A DNA stretch of 64,000 bases from Strigamia acuminata (taxonomy: Eukaryota; Arthropoda; Chilopoda; Geophilomorpha; Linotaeniidae), in contig OX442316.1 in the NCBI GenBank assembly GCA_949358305.1, positions 13,826,001 through 13,890,000 of the forward strand, read 5' to 3'. Position 1 is the first letter of the stretch; each line of letters begins with the position of its first letter. This document shows, one piece after another, positions 44,801 through 60,015 of the stretch. A model generated the notes under the pieces. It ran no database searches. It saw only the letters and a program-made list of their open reading frames with translations, and was not told the origin of the DNA. The translations under genes and the position numbers were made by a program.

Positions 44801-47800
44801 GAAACTCTTGACGACGATCGAGGGACTCATAATCGAAAGGGTTCACCACGGGAATCCTTCTTATAAATTTCATACCCACTCCATCACTCAATTTCCAAAT
44901 AAGAAAAGATGGCTGCAATTTAATAAAAATTCCCCGCCACAATTTCTGTCCCGCATTTATTAACGCTGTTCAAACGTTCCTTTCCCCTCCCCCGCTCACA
45001 TACACACATATGTATGACAAGTTAATTGAAGGAAATACGTTTCACTTACCACCGGCACCCACGTCGACCCGTATTAGCGCTAAAAATGATAAATTCTCGC
45101 CTTTTGGCACAAGCCAAGATGGAATTTATTAACAACAGATCCGTGTCCCCGATGCTTTCTCTATATGGGCATTTAAAGTGGCTAAATCCTAATCCACTCA
45201 CTTGTGTGCCTCGCGCTCTACATCATGCGCTTATGAATGATCGAGAATTCGTGCTAAAGAGAGAAAAATACAATTTATTGATTGCACCTTACGCACATTA
45301 CTCAGCCATTATCATTTTAAATCTCAAAATTATTAGTTTGTCAAAAGAATTGATTTTTATTTATTTTATCCGTTATGATTTAACGGTCGAGCTTACTGTA
45401 ATTGAAATAGGCACTGTAGATTGTTTGCAGTGCACAACCCGTGTGCTGCAAGCGTATAAGCGAAGGAATCCATTCGTTTCATCCGTATAGAATAGAAAAT
45501 ATCGATTTCTAATAATTGCTTATGATTTACAATTCAACGTTTCTCTTATAGTTTGCTTTTTCGTGTTTCGTTAAGACAAGAACACGCTTAATCAACGAAT
45601 TACGGCACATTTCTTCAACGCTATTCTGCTTTGACTCACTTTTTTTGGTGTTGGATGCATTAGAACAATTGGAAGTTCGGCCAAAAACATCACAAACCCA
45701 AACTTCCTAATGACTTGCATTTAATTTCAGTCATTTTTAGTCAACTTTCAGTCGTTTTTAATCCGTTTTCAAATGATGTAAACAGTGGAGCTAATTATAC
45801 CTTTCCTATTCACATTTACAATAAATTAAGCGCCAAATTAAGTTACATTACATTTTTTAATCAATGTTTTGCTTTAACGTGCGTTAAAAACTAACTGCAC
45901 AATTGTGTTAGCATTTGAAAATGCAATTAAAAGCATAATTCACTTGAATTATTTCTTATTATTTACTCACATAACCATTACCTTTACAATTTCAAACATT
46001 TTAATACCTATTGCATGTGGAGTGTTCGTGCACTGCATGCCCCTTATCCCTTGATCATTTTCATTCCGTGGCAACTTATCACGGTGTTAAACAAAATGAG
46101 AATCAATGTACATGATTAAACCTTAATATACCGTTGCTTCTCGCCCGTTCTCGCTTTTCTACAACCAAACCACATTTAAAAAAATAAAAATAAAAACAAA
46201 TAAAGTAAACGGAAAAATAAAAATAATTTAATTTCCGAATGGTTCATTGAATCCTCTTCAATTGCAACTTTCTTTCCTTTTTTTTCCTTGGCCACAATCA
46301 AGAAAGAGACAAAAGACGTCCATTTGTCATGTTCGGAGTTGACCAGTTGAAAAGCGCATCGTTAGGGATAATTTTTCACGTGGACATCCCATACACAGTG
46401 GGCTTAAAACCGACAACTTTACGATAAGAAGGCAACACGGCTAAAGAAAAGTGAAAGAAAAGTCACACAGCATCTGTCTCCATCTGTGCAAAGGGCAAAC
46501 AAAGTGAGCAAACACACCCAGAAGCCAGAACCATATACGTGACCGCTATTTGAATGCTTTTCTTCCTCCACAATCAATAACCTTCGCTTATATACCACAG
46601 CACAATCAATTTTTACACATTACAAATTCCCACTTACACCCGATTTGACAGCTCAACTTGGTGTTTTATTGTATTAAAAAAAACAACGATATAACTCATT
46701 TGAAAATCTAATACATCCGTTTGTGCCTGATTTGTTTGCAACTTGCAACATTGAATTGAATTTCGTACCACTGCACAGAAGACAGCTTGCCAATAGTGCA
46801 GTGCAGCCCTCTTATTGATGACCCTGCATTCCTCAGCCATTTTACAACCTAATATTGGTGCAGAGCACAGGACACATGTGCATATACTTCATTCTAAACA
46901 AATGCACCTCAAACATTCTTTCAAATCGATTTGTTTTCCCAAAAAAGGAAATACCGTTTCCCTTTTCACATATATATTTATATAACATGGGATCTTTACT
47001 GTTAATTTACGATGAATCTTAATAGCTATTCGAGAAATTGATTAGTGATGGGTTTTAAACCGAGATAATGATGTTGTTTGCGTTGTTTCCAGCCAAATGA
47101 TCTTTCAGCATCTTTAGCATACGGCTAGTTGGAGGCGGATTACTCATAAGGCACATTAAGTACCTGCCTAGAGGCCCCGAAAAGACGTCATTGTTTTATC
47201 GAAAATTAAAATACAGTTCGAACCTAACTATTACGGAAAGAAAAAAAATAGTTCGAAATAACGAGAATTCGTTAGAAACATGGTAAAATTAATTATTTCG
47301 CCGAAATTTCAATGAACTTGTTATCAAAAAGGAATTCGTGATGACTTGTTACGGAAAAACAACATTTCGTCTCCGCTCGTCATTGCTATAAATAACATCA
47401 TTGATTTGTTATTCATACAATTAATATTTTGCTTCATGTTTTCGCAAAATTTGCAAACTTTTAATCTAAAGTTATGATTTTTAAAAAATAAGTTATCCGA
47501 TGCAAAATAAACAGATTGGAGCATCTGAAAAGTGCACTTTTTACAACCGATCCGACCATTACGAGCCCCAAAAATGCCTAAGCCTGCTGCTACGGTAGAC
47601 CATTTGTTTCTTGTTGCATTCTGCTTTAATCGATTCCCCGATCAAAAGATTCAGAAATCTTCAAATAATCTAAAAATAAAAAAAATTTCGTTGAATCGAA
47701 TTTCCATCTCACAAATTTGATTTGATAAAAAAAAAAAAAAAAAAGGTTCAATTTGTTCAGTGCAGTTCACCAATACGCCAGAAAAAGCAAAATGGAAGTG

Positions 47801-49041
47801 CTTTTGGTCTTTGTGCTCAATAACAAGCTCAAATTTGAGATTGGGTGTCATACACACACAGACCAAGTGCAAATAGCTCTCTAAGCTCCCATCCGCAAAG
47901 TCGTGAAAAAAGTCCACTTCAAGTGAGGGCGTAATCCTGTTGATAGTAATGTGCGAAAAGAGCCGTAGCAAGGAGCAGACAAGTGTAAAATTATAATTTC
48001 AGAGAGAGCAAAGAAGATAATTTTTTTAAATACTTGTCAATTTGGTCTCAAAAATGGGTTAGTGAGAGCGAACGAGAAAGTGAGAAAGAGGCTCTTGAGC
48101 AAAATAGGCAATCAATTCCTCGGGGTGTCGTTTGTAGGATTTCCCCATCGGGAACTTCCGTGTCTATCTCCCGACTTTCAATGATGATAAAACTCAGTGA
48201 GATTTTTACTGCCACTCTCGTCTGTTTATATTCAGAGCGATAATCGGGCGCTGATGTCTACTTGAGACGCGGCACGGGTCAGCGAAGGGAAAAAGCGGTG
48301 ATAAAACAAGTGTACCGAGATTAAGATGAGTTCCATATTAATTAACAGGGATCGTAGCCTGCAATTTTCTTTAAATATTTCTCGCTGTAATGGTCGGAAA
48401 AGATGGGGTGAAGAGCTGAAGCCGAACTCGCGGGCGGAGCTTTTGGCGTGAATTGTTCAATTATCAACACGGATTTATATTTGCCCGTTAAAGTGAGAAA
48501 TTTTCTTGTTTCGACTTAAAGACGAAAGTTTTAATTTAATTTAATAAGTTGTTAAAAATTTATTCTATTAAATAATCATAAGCGCGACTCGTAAAGTATA
48601 AGTTGATGACACGCGGCACACCCATTTTTACAACGGTAACATTCACATAAGAACGACTTCCGTTCTGATATTTCATATCATGTTCCCTAGTGTCGAGATA
48701 ATGTAGTAATTCCGAGTTGATTTGTAGAACCCTGAGTATGGCAGTTGATCAAGTGGGCGCGGCTACTACTATGTCCTTGTCAGATTTCTCATATACGATA
48801 AAATAAAAAAGAGTGAGCCATGTTTGCTGCCATGACAACTATTTGTCGATTGGGTTGCTGTCCAGAGAAAATATTTGTGCTTCTCACACAATAGTTTTGT
48901 TCGCTTGCTACTGTATCCAGCGTGTTTACTTTAAAGCGCACCCACACAATAACCAAGAAATTGTCCGAGCAAATAGCAACATACGAGTTCAAGGTCATCT
49001 AAGATGTCTTAACAGAATGTGACGTTTGACATAGCACTACG
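41816..49041. other. Gene-free stretch
   Basis: No gene supported. The 45026-45490 + frame (154 codons) is in mixed-composition sequence with no domain or splice context. At 47213-47290 a CAGTTCGAACC end followed by AACGAGAATTCGTTAGAAACATGG resembles the left half of the TIR element at 63728-63909, so a truncated relative may sit here. Confidence 0.45.
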
Positions 49042-49049
49042 GCCTAAGA

Positions 49050-49301
49050 CAGGGGTCGGCAAGTAATTTTAAGTGGGGTCCGGATACTATTGAAAATTTT
49101 TATCGAGGTCCAGAAGAAAAAAAACACTTTAAAACCAAATAAATCCCCCAATAAATACCAATAAAACCTAAAAAACAGGAAAAAACAGGAAAAACAAGAA
49201 AAAAACACTGAAAAACCAAAGAAACCGAGGGAAAAACGTCGCTAAAACGTCTCCACGATCCAAGTTTCGACCTTCCCCGGTCCGTCTATTGCCGACCGCT
49301 G
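49050..49301. mobile_element. hAT-like MITE
   Basis: Ends CAGGGGTCGGCAAG... and ...TTGCCGACCGCTG form inverted termini of the hAT CAGNGGTCGGCAA type, and the flanks GCCTAAGA (49042-49049) and TCCTAAAA (49302-49309) agree at 6 of 8 positions, as expected for an aged 8-bp duplication. The interior is A-rich (lysine-codon-like runs of AAAACAGG) with no ORF, so the element is non-autonomous. Confidence 0.8.
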
Positions 49302-49309
49302 TCCTAAAA

Positions 49310-52300
49310 GGATAGTCCTTTTTGGCGGAAATGTAAACCAGCGCCAGCAACGGAAATAGCGACTGGTGCCAACTCCAATTGTTGGCAAACCTTAACCCAA
49401 CCATCTAACCACGATGGGAAATATTTACCATTAAGAGATGGCGCTTAAACAACCCTGGAAAACACCGTAGCAACAACATAACCCAATGCGCACAGACACA
49501 TTTCTTACTTCTCTCACCACAGACCAATACTGATAAAAAACACAAACAAACGACGACAACAACAACAACTGCTAGCGTCACTCCTGCCATGGTATGGTAA
49601 TTATGTCCCTCTATAAATTTTGTACGTAAAATCTCCAAGACATCCACTTGAAAGAATTCAAATAACGGGATTTAGATAAAGTGAAATTGAAATCGCTTCT
49701 TTGACTTATAGAAGTGCCTTATCTTTCTATTGTAACCACATGTAGTTTAGTTCGGTTCAGTTTTTAGCGTGTTTAATCAAAAATTCACTTCTTTAAGTGA
49801 TTTAAGAAGACAATTCGTCTTTTGAAAATTTAATACACATATTGAAGAGCGTCATTTGTTTACAACAATGACCAGAGCCTTTGAGAGGCCCAGGCCAAAG
49901 ATACGCGACCCTATGAAGGGCCTGACAAACACATTGCTTTGAAATGTCATTGTGCTATACATGTACAAGTGATGCTCTTCAGCTTTCTAATTGGAACATT
50001 TTTTCATTCTCTTTTGACAAAGAAGTTGAAGTTCAAAGGTCATTTTTAATGGCACCATTGAATTCCCAACCCCAGCATTCCTATTTGCTCGTTCAATTGG
50101 ATTTTTGACTTTAAAGTTATTCAGCCAGTTCACTTTAAAGTAACCCCCCCCCATCCCCCCTGTACAATTAATTGCCCAATGTTGTTGCTTCCCCTCTTGG
50201 TAAAATTTGGATTGTTTCGCCATTAGGTAGAAAGTTAAATGAATTTATTAGATGAACACACAAATGTTTGTGTGTGAATCGAAGTTAATCCAGCGAGCAA
50301 ATCACATTTGTTTGTTTGGTTTCGTAAACCGTGTAGGAAGCAAAGAGGTGTAACTTTTGTCACTTCTAATTGATTCGTTTCAAAATCGAGCTAACAAATT
50401 TCCCTCTCAACAAATAAAAAAAAAAATATAAATAAATTTTAAAATTCATTGTATAATAACATAATTCAAGGCTGCTTTCTAATTATTTTTCCCTGACTGA
50501 TATTAATCATTTTTATGAGCAAAAATTTGCATCTTTCAACTCGCACACAAAAGAAAAATTGATTTTTATTTTTATTTTGTCAAAAAAAAAATCATTTCCA
50601 CCCGAAAATTAATCATTTTCTTGATTATTAGAATAAATATAAGAGTAATGGTGTTTTTTTTTTTTTTTTGCTGCATAATTGAATTGATTCAGCATAAAAG
50701 TTTAACCTGGGACAATTTTTCTAAACGCTTTTTTATTTTCACTGGGATTAAAGTTAAGTGTTTTTGTTTACAAATGTTTATTGTCATTTTGTTGGTCCTA
50801 TTGCCATGTTGTAGAGGGCATTTTCCCCGCTCTAAATTGCTCAAAACAATTTTCTCTTCGCAACTGCGCTATAAACTCTGCTTCAGTTACTTCCAAACAG
50901 AGAACTGGCAGTGTGATAATTCCACGACTAGGTGGAGACCATACGGAAAGCAATTGCATCAAACCTCACTCTCACCAGGACCACGACTCGAGGGTATTGG
51001 GTAGAAGGGTCATTTCAACTTCTAAATATCACTCCAGGGTAAAACGATTGGTACAAAAAAATAATAATAATAAAAGAAAAAAAAAATTGAACAAAAAAAA
51101 ACTGATCAGTTTACAACGAAAACTGCACGTGCCAAGCTACAAAAACCAAAAGCTTTTTATGTATGAAATCAGATAGTTGAATGTCTAATTTGAATTTGTG
51201 ATTATAATATGCAAGTGCAGCTGCTGCGATTCATCATTGATAAATTACAACACTAAAGATTGAGAACAGTTGGCGACTAATAACCGCAGAAATGAATAAT
51301 GACACGACACTTTTTGTCGGGATAGAAGAAAAAAGTGACAAAAAACACTTCAGATTCATATTGAAAGCGCGAGTTTTTCATCTCCCCCCCATATGCTTCA
51401 AAAATATATTTTACAATATATTACTTTTCCAAAATGTACGGCATTTCGCACGTTTACGTATATACTTCAGAGGATGAATACTCAAAAATGAAACACTGCA
51501 ATTTTTAATTTATTTTAATGTATTTACATTCTCGCAATACATCGCAATATAATTTTTGTATCGAAAAGTTAAAGGTGTAAATTACAAGTAAAATCTGCGG
51601 TTAATACTTATTATTTTTGGAACTTTCACCGTAAATGAAGCAAATAAACTTGTCAAAAGTTTGCAACAGTGTCTTAGTAAGTATTTTATTGGTTTGGCTA
51701 TATTAGTTTTGACATTTGAGAACATTTGAGAACAGATGTTTGTGGCCTTTTACGCGTTTATACAGTAATATTCATCGGATTAACATGTGCAAATGAGCAC
51801 ACGTATGAACTTTAACCACAAATTACCTCAGATTTAAGCACTGGATAAATTTATTTATTAATAAATTTTCCTATTATTCAGTCAACGTATAATTTCTCAC
51901 TTTCAAATAATCTCCATTAATTAAAATAGAATGGATAAATAAAAAATTATCTCTTTCTTGCAATGTGTTGATATAGAATTGTTACGTGGTTGAGCAACAA
52001 ACCGAACAGAAAAAAACAAAACAAAAAATCCCCAATGTTGTTATGAAATTTTTCATTGAGCTGTCACCAAGGAAACGAAATCTTGAAGCTTGAGACACTC
52101 TGGCCATAAGGATTCTTCAACATCCTGAAATAGTATATGGAATGGCAAAACAAGAAAATTGTAACCATAACAACCGTTTCTTTCTTTTTTTCTGTTGGTG
52201 CTGAAAATGCTGTTTGATGACCCCCCTCCCCCACAAAAATGTAAAGCGGAAGCCTAAAATATTTCTCCATTTTTCTCTGTTTATTGCCACGTTTATCAGT

Positions 52301-55300
52301 GTACAACATCTTGAATTCCGATGTTTTAGACTTAACTTTGACCCGCTGCATTTACCTTTGTTGTCACTACAGAAAAGGCGACGTGTAATTGGCCAGTGTA
52401 AACACCGTGTGTGACAAATAAATGCCAACCTTTTCAAGTGTTTGCCCTAGTAACGTATTAATTGTTAGTGCAAAGGCTACTCTTAATAGAAACTAGCAGT
52501 TTTTTTTTATTATTATTTAGAAAAGGCACAATGTTTATTTTTGAAATCAGACACCGCGAACTGCTGGCAGAACAAGTGAAATTCAGAAAAATGCAAATTC
52601 CGACTCGGATTTGCAAACGGGCCTAATCATTTTTGTAAATCCTGCCAAGTCAACGTAAGATCGTATTTGTGTGTACAAAAAAACAATATATATGTTGGAT
52701 TTAACAGTTACTTACACCATTAAAAAATTTGTGAATGTCCAACGATAGGAAACACAAAAAATCGTCTAAATCCATTCATTTTATCATTATGAACGGCGAA
52801 AGCGATACGAATCTAAAATAGGCCTACCGATGGTTCAAATTGAAATCAAATTGTCGCGTCTTCGAATTTGCCATAAATCATCCTGAAACAACCTTCTCGA
52901 TTTCTAAATAACAAAAATAAGATGGAAAAATCATTTGTTTTTGTGGTCGAGTAGTCAAAATTTAGGTAAAATAAAAATTTACTTTTCAATATCCTTTTGT
53001 GACGTTCTTTGGCACATCAAATATACAGGCTTTGTTCTCACTCGGTTGCTTAGCAACAATGCACAGACCAGAACAATATCATGTAGTAATCAAACTACTG
53101 CAAATTAATTGAATTTAGAAGTTTTCTGCTGCAGGAAATTCAATTCTAGGGTTAAAAATAGTTTGAAATGAAACCTAAGAGGAGTTAGCTTGAAAATTAT
53201 TCCTACATCTTTTATCTCCCCTTCAAGCTTCAATTCCCAACTGCAGAGCAGGATAAAAGCAAAACATTTCTTTCGTGTTCGGTATTTTTGAGTAGTATCT
53301 TTGCAGTCCCTCCAAGAAAAGGAATTCGAGGTTAAATCAAATAAACTCTAAAAAAAAAATAGAAAGTGGATGACAAATGACGCAAGCTGCTTTTTACATT
53401 CAAAAAATACACTTTTTATATGCGAAATGTGCTGTTAAGGCACAAATCTGCTCGTTGCAGATGCAAAAACCGTTGTTTCACGTGCGAAAACGCACTTCCC
53501 GGTACAAAAAGCCACTAAAAATCTACTTTTCACCAGTCCATGCACCGGAAATGTATAAAAAATAATATATTTCCCCAGAAACTTGACATCTTCGTCTTAA
53601 TGACGACTCAAGAAGTCGATAACTCGCAGAGAAGAAAACAAACGAACCACAACATCATCCAAAAGCCTATTGCTCGCTATTGCTGCATCTTGTTGTTATA
53701 ACACTCGAGTTCATCGGCTCGAATTTATGTTTTAATAGAGGAATCTGGGTTGAGTGAAGCCAAAACTTAATTAAGTGCTTGCTACATTAAAAAGAAAGAA
53801 AAAATCTACACCGGCGAACTAAGAAAGTGAGGGGGAAAAAGAAAAAAAAGCAATTAAACATAATTGCTTGTTTTCTCCAGCATCCACTCTAAAGCTAAAT
53901 CTGTTAATTGATTGCAACCCCTTATGAAGGACACAATTTTAATTTTTCAATAATTAAATTCCACCTATGAATATTTTAACGCCTCACTTAAAAAAAAATC
54001 CTTATACACACACACAAAAAAAAAAAAAAACAACAATTAACAACAACAAAAAAAAGAAACAATTTCAATTTTCACGACAAGTAATCGCACCCGACTCACA
54101 CCGCAGGAAAAATTGATTTTTTTCCGCCACAACAACTCATATAGATCTATGTCAGTTCGTTATTTATTAATACAAGTTGTGACAGAAATGAAAGCCTCTC
54201 GTCACAGCCCATACAGTCTTTTGTCAAGTTCAATTTCCACACAGACCTTTGCACTACCCATACATAATTAAGGTTATTGTCATGTGCATTACACATTGAT
54301 CCCTCTCAACCATCAAAAGACAATAGACGCGCAATTAAAGCGAGTAATAACATCAACAACCACCCTTAAAAAACAAATTAATTTTTTTCCTTTCCTTACA
54401 AAGCATCATTAATAATTTCCTTCCTTTTCACCAAACAATTTAAATTTAAAATTTTAATAATTCCATCATAAAACAATTCAAATTAAACCTTGGAAGAAAT
54501 GAATTTATTAATGGCCCCAGCTGGTGAAGACATTTTTCTCCCTTTTATTATTCCCTGTAATTGATTAATTAATGTCGCCATAGATAAATAAATGCGCACA
54601 AAGATCCAATTGTCCCACCCAAAATTAAAATTAAAAAAAAAATCCACTCCAACAAACCTACAAATTCACATCCGCTTTAAAACTAAACGAAGACCAATAC
54701 CTTCCCTATTTGCCCATCAATCCGTTGAAGCAGCCGCCTCTTCATTCATCACGAACGCGATAAGAAAAAGAAGGAACGCACTAATGCAATTAACAACTCG
54801 TTGCAAACGTTCGCCGTTTCCTTTGACATCGATACACAGTAACCATCAACAGCCTGCACTTTTGGATTAAAAACCGAGGCAATAAATAAAGAAACCAAAG
54901 CTAAAAATATATCGTTTGAATATCTGCTCGCGGTAACACCCGTGGGAAGCATAAATAGATGCGCACAAAAACATGCGCAAAGTGACAAACTACTCGGGGC
55001 CAATTATGCATGCAAATGAGAGGTCTCTTGCTCTCTTGTGGGACGCATTAATTCGCATTCTGCATCCTCCCTCGTGCTCGTGAAGTGATATGCGGCGGAC
55101 ACGCCATTCATCACTTGGAATTTCCCTCGCGCGGGTCCTCTCGGGGGTCGTCTCTTTACAAAGTCCACTCACTCTGCTCTTCGTTTAACAAGTTCCTTCC
55201 CGTCTAGAGTTTCGTAGCTAATCCTCCAACTCTATGGATTGAATTTATATAATAATCAATTTAAATTTACTAAATCGTTAACAATTTGCTTTTAAGATTT

Positions 55301-58300
55301 TTTTTTTTTACTTTTATTTGTATTGATTAAAAAATTGAAGCTAATAAATATTTATGTGTGATTATTGATTGGCAGATCAAAGCAAATATTTGCTGCTTGT
55401 TTGGCTTCGAAACCACTGCAAGTCTGAAACCAACATGAGATGTTTGTTTTCCAAAAACTCGAAATTCTTAGATCAAAGTATTGATCATTTTATCTAAAGA
55501 TTTCCGCGAAAACACACCAAGCGTATTCACACAAATCGTTTTGAATTTTCTATTTTGAATTACAAGGTGCGAACAAAAATAGAAACACCTTTAATGCATA
55601 AACGCGTTCAGACATAGTCGCACAAAGACAGAGCCCCCAAATTCCAAAAATAAAAATTTTAGAAGTAAAATATTAAAATACTCAAAAAAAAATTTTTCAA
55701 TTTTATTTTTCAATTAGGGCCCCGAAATCCGTCTCTGCGGCCCCAAAGTCACACTGCGTCTAGGGTCCTCGAGTGGTTTTATGCGCGATTCGTTATTTAT
55801 TTATTTCTAAATTAATTTCAAAGCACAAAACAATTTCCGCCGAGTTAATTCAAAAACTTTTTTAAACTAAAACCGATTTGGCTTTTCCCCGTTCGATGCC
55901 CCTCTAGGAGGACTTTGCTTCCTTTCTGTACAGCTTAGCCGCTTCATTTCTCCTATCGATTGCTTTCTGATTCGACTAACTACGAACTGTTGAACGCGAT
56001 CGATACAAGAATTACGCGAAGAAATTTCCACGTGTGCGTGATCCGCGTTTCATTGCAAATTCCCCAAACACCGAGCCGAGATGTAGTAGAACAAAACTTT
56101 TCTTTCTATTTTTTCACCTGCTATTTCTCTGATGGATCGGTGTCAAGAGGTGGCTCTCTCTCGCCCCGCTTTCACCTGTCTAAAGCGTCGACACGCTCGA
56201 TTTAACCCATTCTCCCTTGAGATGCGCGGCCCACCTTTCCACCCTGCACTCCACGTATACCTTACGCCTACAAGAAGACCCTTTAAGTGAACTAAAGCGA
56301 ACTCCCCTGTACACACACAACAAGCCCTACTTTACACCATCCCTTCGCTCATTTTTTCGCTTAAACTAGAAAAATTCAATGTGACTCCTTATTTTGATTA
56401 AAATTCCTTACCTAATGGTGTGTAATCACTCAAAAATTTACGCTGACAGCGCCGGTTTAACCTTAAAATGGATGTGTACATTGAGAATGTTATTTAAACC
56501 GACCGAAATATTTTTTTTTCTCCAAAAAATATCAATAGGCAATTACCCGTACTTAGGTGCTGTTGTAAGAATAAATAATAGAAAAAAAACATCATGAAGG
56601 CGATAAACTTGAAGCATTAATGATATAAATTGGTATATCAATAAAAGCAGCTACAAATTGCCGTAAATATTTATCCTATCATCATGAAAAACGCGTTAAC
56701 ATCTCCCCACATCATTTATTCAAGTTTGCATAAATGAGTAATGACAAAATTTTCTATTTTCTTCTTTTATTTCCCGACCAGCCATCGCCAACTTAATGCA
56801 AAAATCCAATCCGCATTCACGAGCCTTTGCGATTAAAAAAAAACCTATTCTATGGATAAGTAATTGATATCCATGAATATTTCATAATCTAATATATATG
56901 CAATACACTCGTTAAGCCATCGGTTCTTCCACGCAGCAGCCGGAAGCGCCCAAGTTGTGACTCGCGAGTCCCGCGATGTTTATTACTGAGAGAATATTCC
57001 CCTAGAACACGGCCATAAAATTAATAAATGCACGAGTTTTGGACTAATAGATTATTTATATATCAGAGAAAACAACATTTTTATAGCTCTTAAACAAACT
57101 GCACATTTAATAGTGCGCCTTCCGGCCGATATTTTGTGTAAAACGTTGAAAAGATAAAAATTCGAACGTCTTTATTATTTATATCCATCATATTTAAACG
57201 CTGCCAGCCATTCCTAATTCTTATTTACTATTTCAATACGCAACAGGACTCTACTGGAACGAATAAAATAAGAATTTATAAACATAAAGATCATATGTGT
57301 CTTTTTATTTTTATATTTTTCCCAAATATAAAGTTGCTATTGCTCTTAATTTTTTTTATTTCTCCGAATTTAACTGCCGGCTTTATCCGCGCATGTTTGC
57401 GATTGATCATTTAAATACAAAAGCAAACAATTTTTTTCTTGCTACTTTCCTCATTTTTAAAACCAAAATAATATGCCACACAATATGCCATGTTGGTTTC
57501 ATCCCACCACTCGTTTCCCCACTTTAACCCTCGCAGTACCAACCTAACGAAAAATCCCTTACTCACCCAACCCGGATCAGTTTTCCAAAACTGATTTTAT
57601 TCTCCAAGTATTTCATGTTTATGAAGAAATTTAAGCAATTCGGTATTTGTCAAAAGAGAGCGACAAAAATAATTGACGTTGTATTCAAAAGTAGTGAGTA
57701 AACAAAGAATTTTTGTAAAAAAAAATTTTTCCGATTTTTAAATCTATTATTTTTTTTATTGTTTATTATGATGTTAAATAAAAAAAAACATAAAATTTCA
57801 GCATGAAAATCCTGATAGTTTTCGAGAAAAAAAATAAAAACACTTTTGGCGGTCAAAACTGACCCTATAGGTTGGAATGGGAAGGGTTAAATACATTTTT
57901 GGACATTTCGAAAGTAAAAGTTTGTAAATAAATTATTTACCTATTACATTATTCAATAAAAATATATATACGGTCTATTTTTATGTCATTTCTAGTTTGG
58001 TCAACACTTGAGCATTTCTTCATTCCACGTATCTGTCTGTATATATAAAGTTTAAATCCATTCGACACATGTCCCCACTTGGCATTTCTCCCTTATTGAA
58101 AGCTGTTTGTACGCCCTTGTCAACACACATCTCTCACGTGCACGGGTGACTGTTCAGAGCAGTCAACCGCCCTCATTTTGAATGGAAACCATGCCACAGT
58201 GACTTGCCATCACCTTCCAAAATAGTCCGATCTTTATCCCGGCCGGCACGTGTCGTTTGAAATTCAGTTCGACCAATCGTGACTTCCAAGACACCGATAA

Positions 58301-59821
58301 AGAAAGCATCAAAAGGAAAAACGTGGACTCGTATCTCCCAGCACCCACACCGAACCTTCTTCATTCGCTGCAAATTCTTCAACGCAACGTTCGATCTCTT
58401 GCAAATCAAATCATTAGAGAAAGGAACGAAGGGGATTTAAGCAACTCATGCACACGCAAAAACGATCCGATCAGAAAAAGCTTATACGACTTAAACTTGC
58501 ACACATGAAAATGTGCACTAGATCCTTTCATCCTTGCGCAGAGCGAACATTCCCAATAGGGTTGGTGAAGGGTCAACTCCGTCTACCCCTGTCAACAGCT
58601 GTCGCTTTTCCACTCGATGAATTTCGCCTCGCGATCGGTTCGCGCTCATCCATCAGCCCGGGTCTGGGATCATAACGACCTGCCCTCTACAGCCATTATT
58701 GTCACCGCAGGTGTGGCAACTTTCCCCACCTTCCTTCATCTAAGGCGACCCTCAAAATAGCTCTGTTGGGATCTCATGTTTACTGATGTGGAAATGAAGA
58801 CCAAGCTCCTGCGCTTAAAAACGGATATAAAAAAAGCGTACTCGGTGTATCTGGGGAGGAAAAATATCTTTCTTTTTTCCTTTATCTCTTTTATACCTTT
58901 TTTTTTTTTTTTTTTTCTACTTTTTGCTCCCTAAAGGTTCAAAATGCATCGACTTTCAAGTTCTTCAACTCGCATCGAGTGTAGGACAAATGCGTCGCTG
59001 TATTTTCGTTGGCGGTGTTTGCAGTGAAGGCGAACTCGAGCGGAGTTTTTTTGTTTTTGTTTTTGTTTTTTTGCTCGCGACCACTAAGAACTATAAACTT
59101 TAGTTTCGGCCTTTTTTATTTTCTATTGTGCAATTTCGCCCGTTCGAACTTACTTTCTTCTTTACGGTCGCTGTAATTTCCTGGAAGATTGTTGGAGATG
59201 ATCTTTATTGTAACTCCAGACTCGAGAACGCCCTCTGCCGACTCCGATTGGAATTAGATTGAGACAGAATCAATAAAGAATGGCATGGCATAATTAATTT
59301 CATGCCGCAGACAATTCACGTTCTACGTGATCTCGTGTCAGAATGGATATTGTTACAAAGATGGAGCGAATAGGCCCGAAATTCCATTTATTTGAAATAT
59401 CGTTCTTATTTCTCACAATTTACAAATAACGAGGAAAAAAAATACTTTTTTAGTTGTGAAAACAAAACGAATAAATCGAGATCAATACCAGATTGCAACG
59501 GCATAACTCAAAGAAGAATTTTCTAAGGTGATGGCAGGTAAATTACACAGCAAACGAACAATTTCTCTCCATATTTCTATATATAATTTAACCCAAAACT
59601 TCTCACGATTTCCTGCTAATCGAAATCATAATTATGTGTATTCAATTCACCATGACGTTCAATCAAACTGACATTTCTTACCTTTTTCACACTCAAAAAA
59701 ATACAAACAAAGAAAAAAAAATGAACAAATTTCAATTTCCTGTCAAAAAATCCAAATTTAATTCACAAAAAAAAAAAAAAAAATTTTTTGTAAAAAAAAT
59801 TTTCTTTTGATACAATTTCAG
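49310..59821. other. Gene-free stretch
   Basis: No gene supported. AT-rich dispersed repeat copies at 51399-51560 share blocks with 31328-31361 and 39801-39824. Poly(A/T) runs near 50655, 54018 and 58900 create spurious frames. The 50621-51004 and 50781-51176 frames overlap each other on the same strand and lack domain signal. Confidence 0.5.
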
Positions 59822-60015
59822 TGGAGTGTACTTTCCGTTTCTGCGCATTCCTTGCTTCCCACCCAGTTTGCGATCCTGGTGGCGGCAAAACCAACCCGTC
59901 TCTCGCCAGTGCACTGAACTGTTGAGCTGTTGGCAAAGTGTACGTGTTCCTCAGCTCGTAACTCTCAATCAGGATGGACTAAGACGTTCGTCCCGTACCC
60001 ATCCGCTGAACTAAG
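59822..60015 (+). other. Isolated exon candidate, probably non-coding (5' UTR type)
   Basis: A strong acceptor (T-rich tract then ACAATTTCAG, ending 59820) and a strong donor (CTAAG/GTAAGACC, after 60015) bracket about 194 bases of higher GC content. One frame is open throughout but meets TAA two bases before the donor; the others have early stops. That pattern fits an untranslated exon of a + strand gene whose coding part lies outside the window. Alternatively a chance pair of sites. Confidence 0.35.

Noticed and set aside
45026-45490. 154-codon + frame
   Set aside because: No domain, no splice context, mixed composition; not distinguishable from chance.
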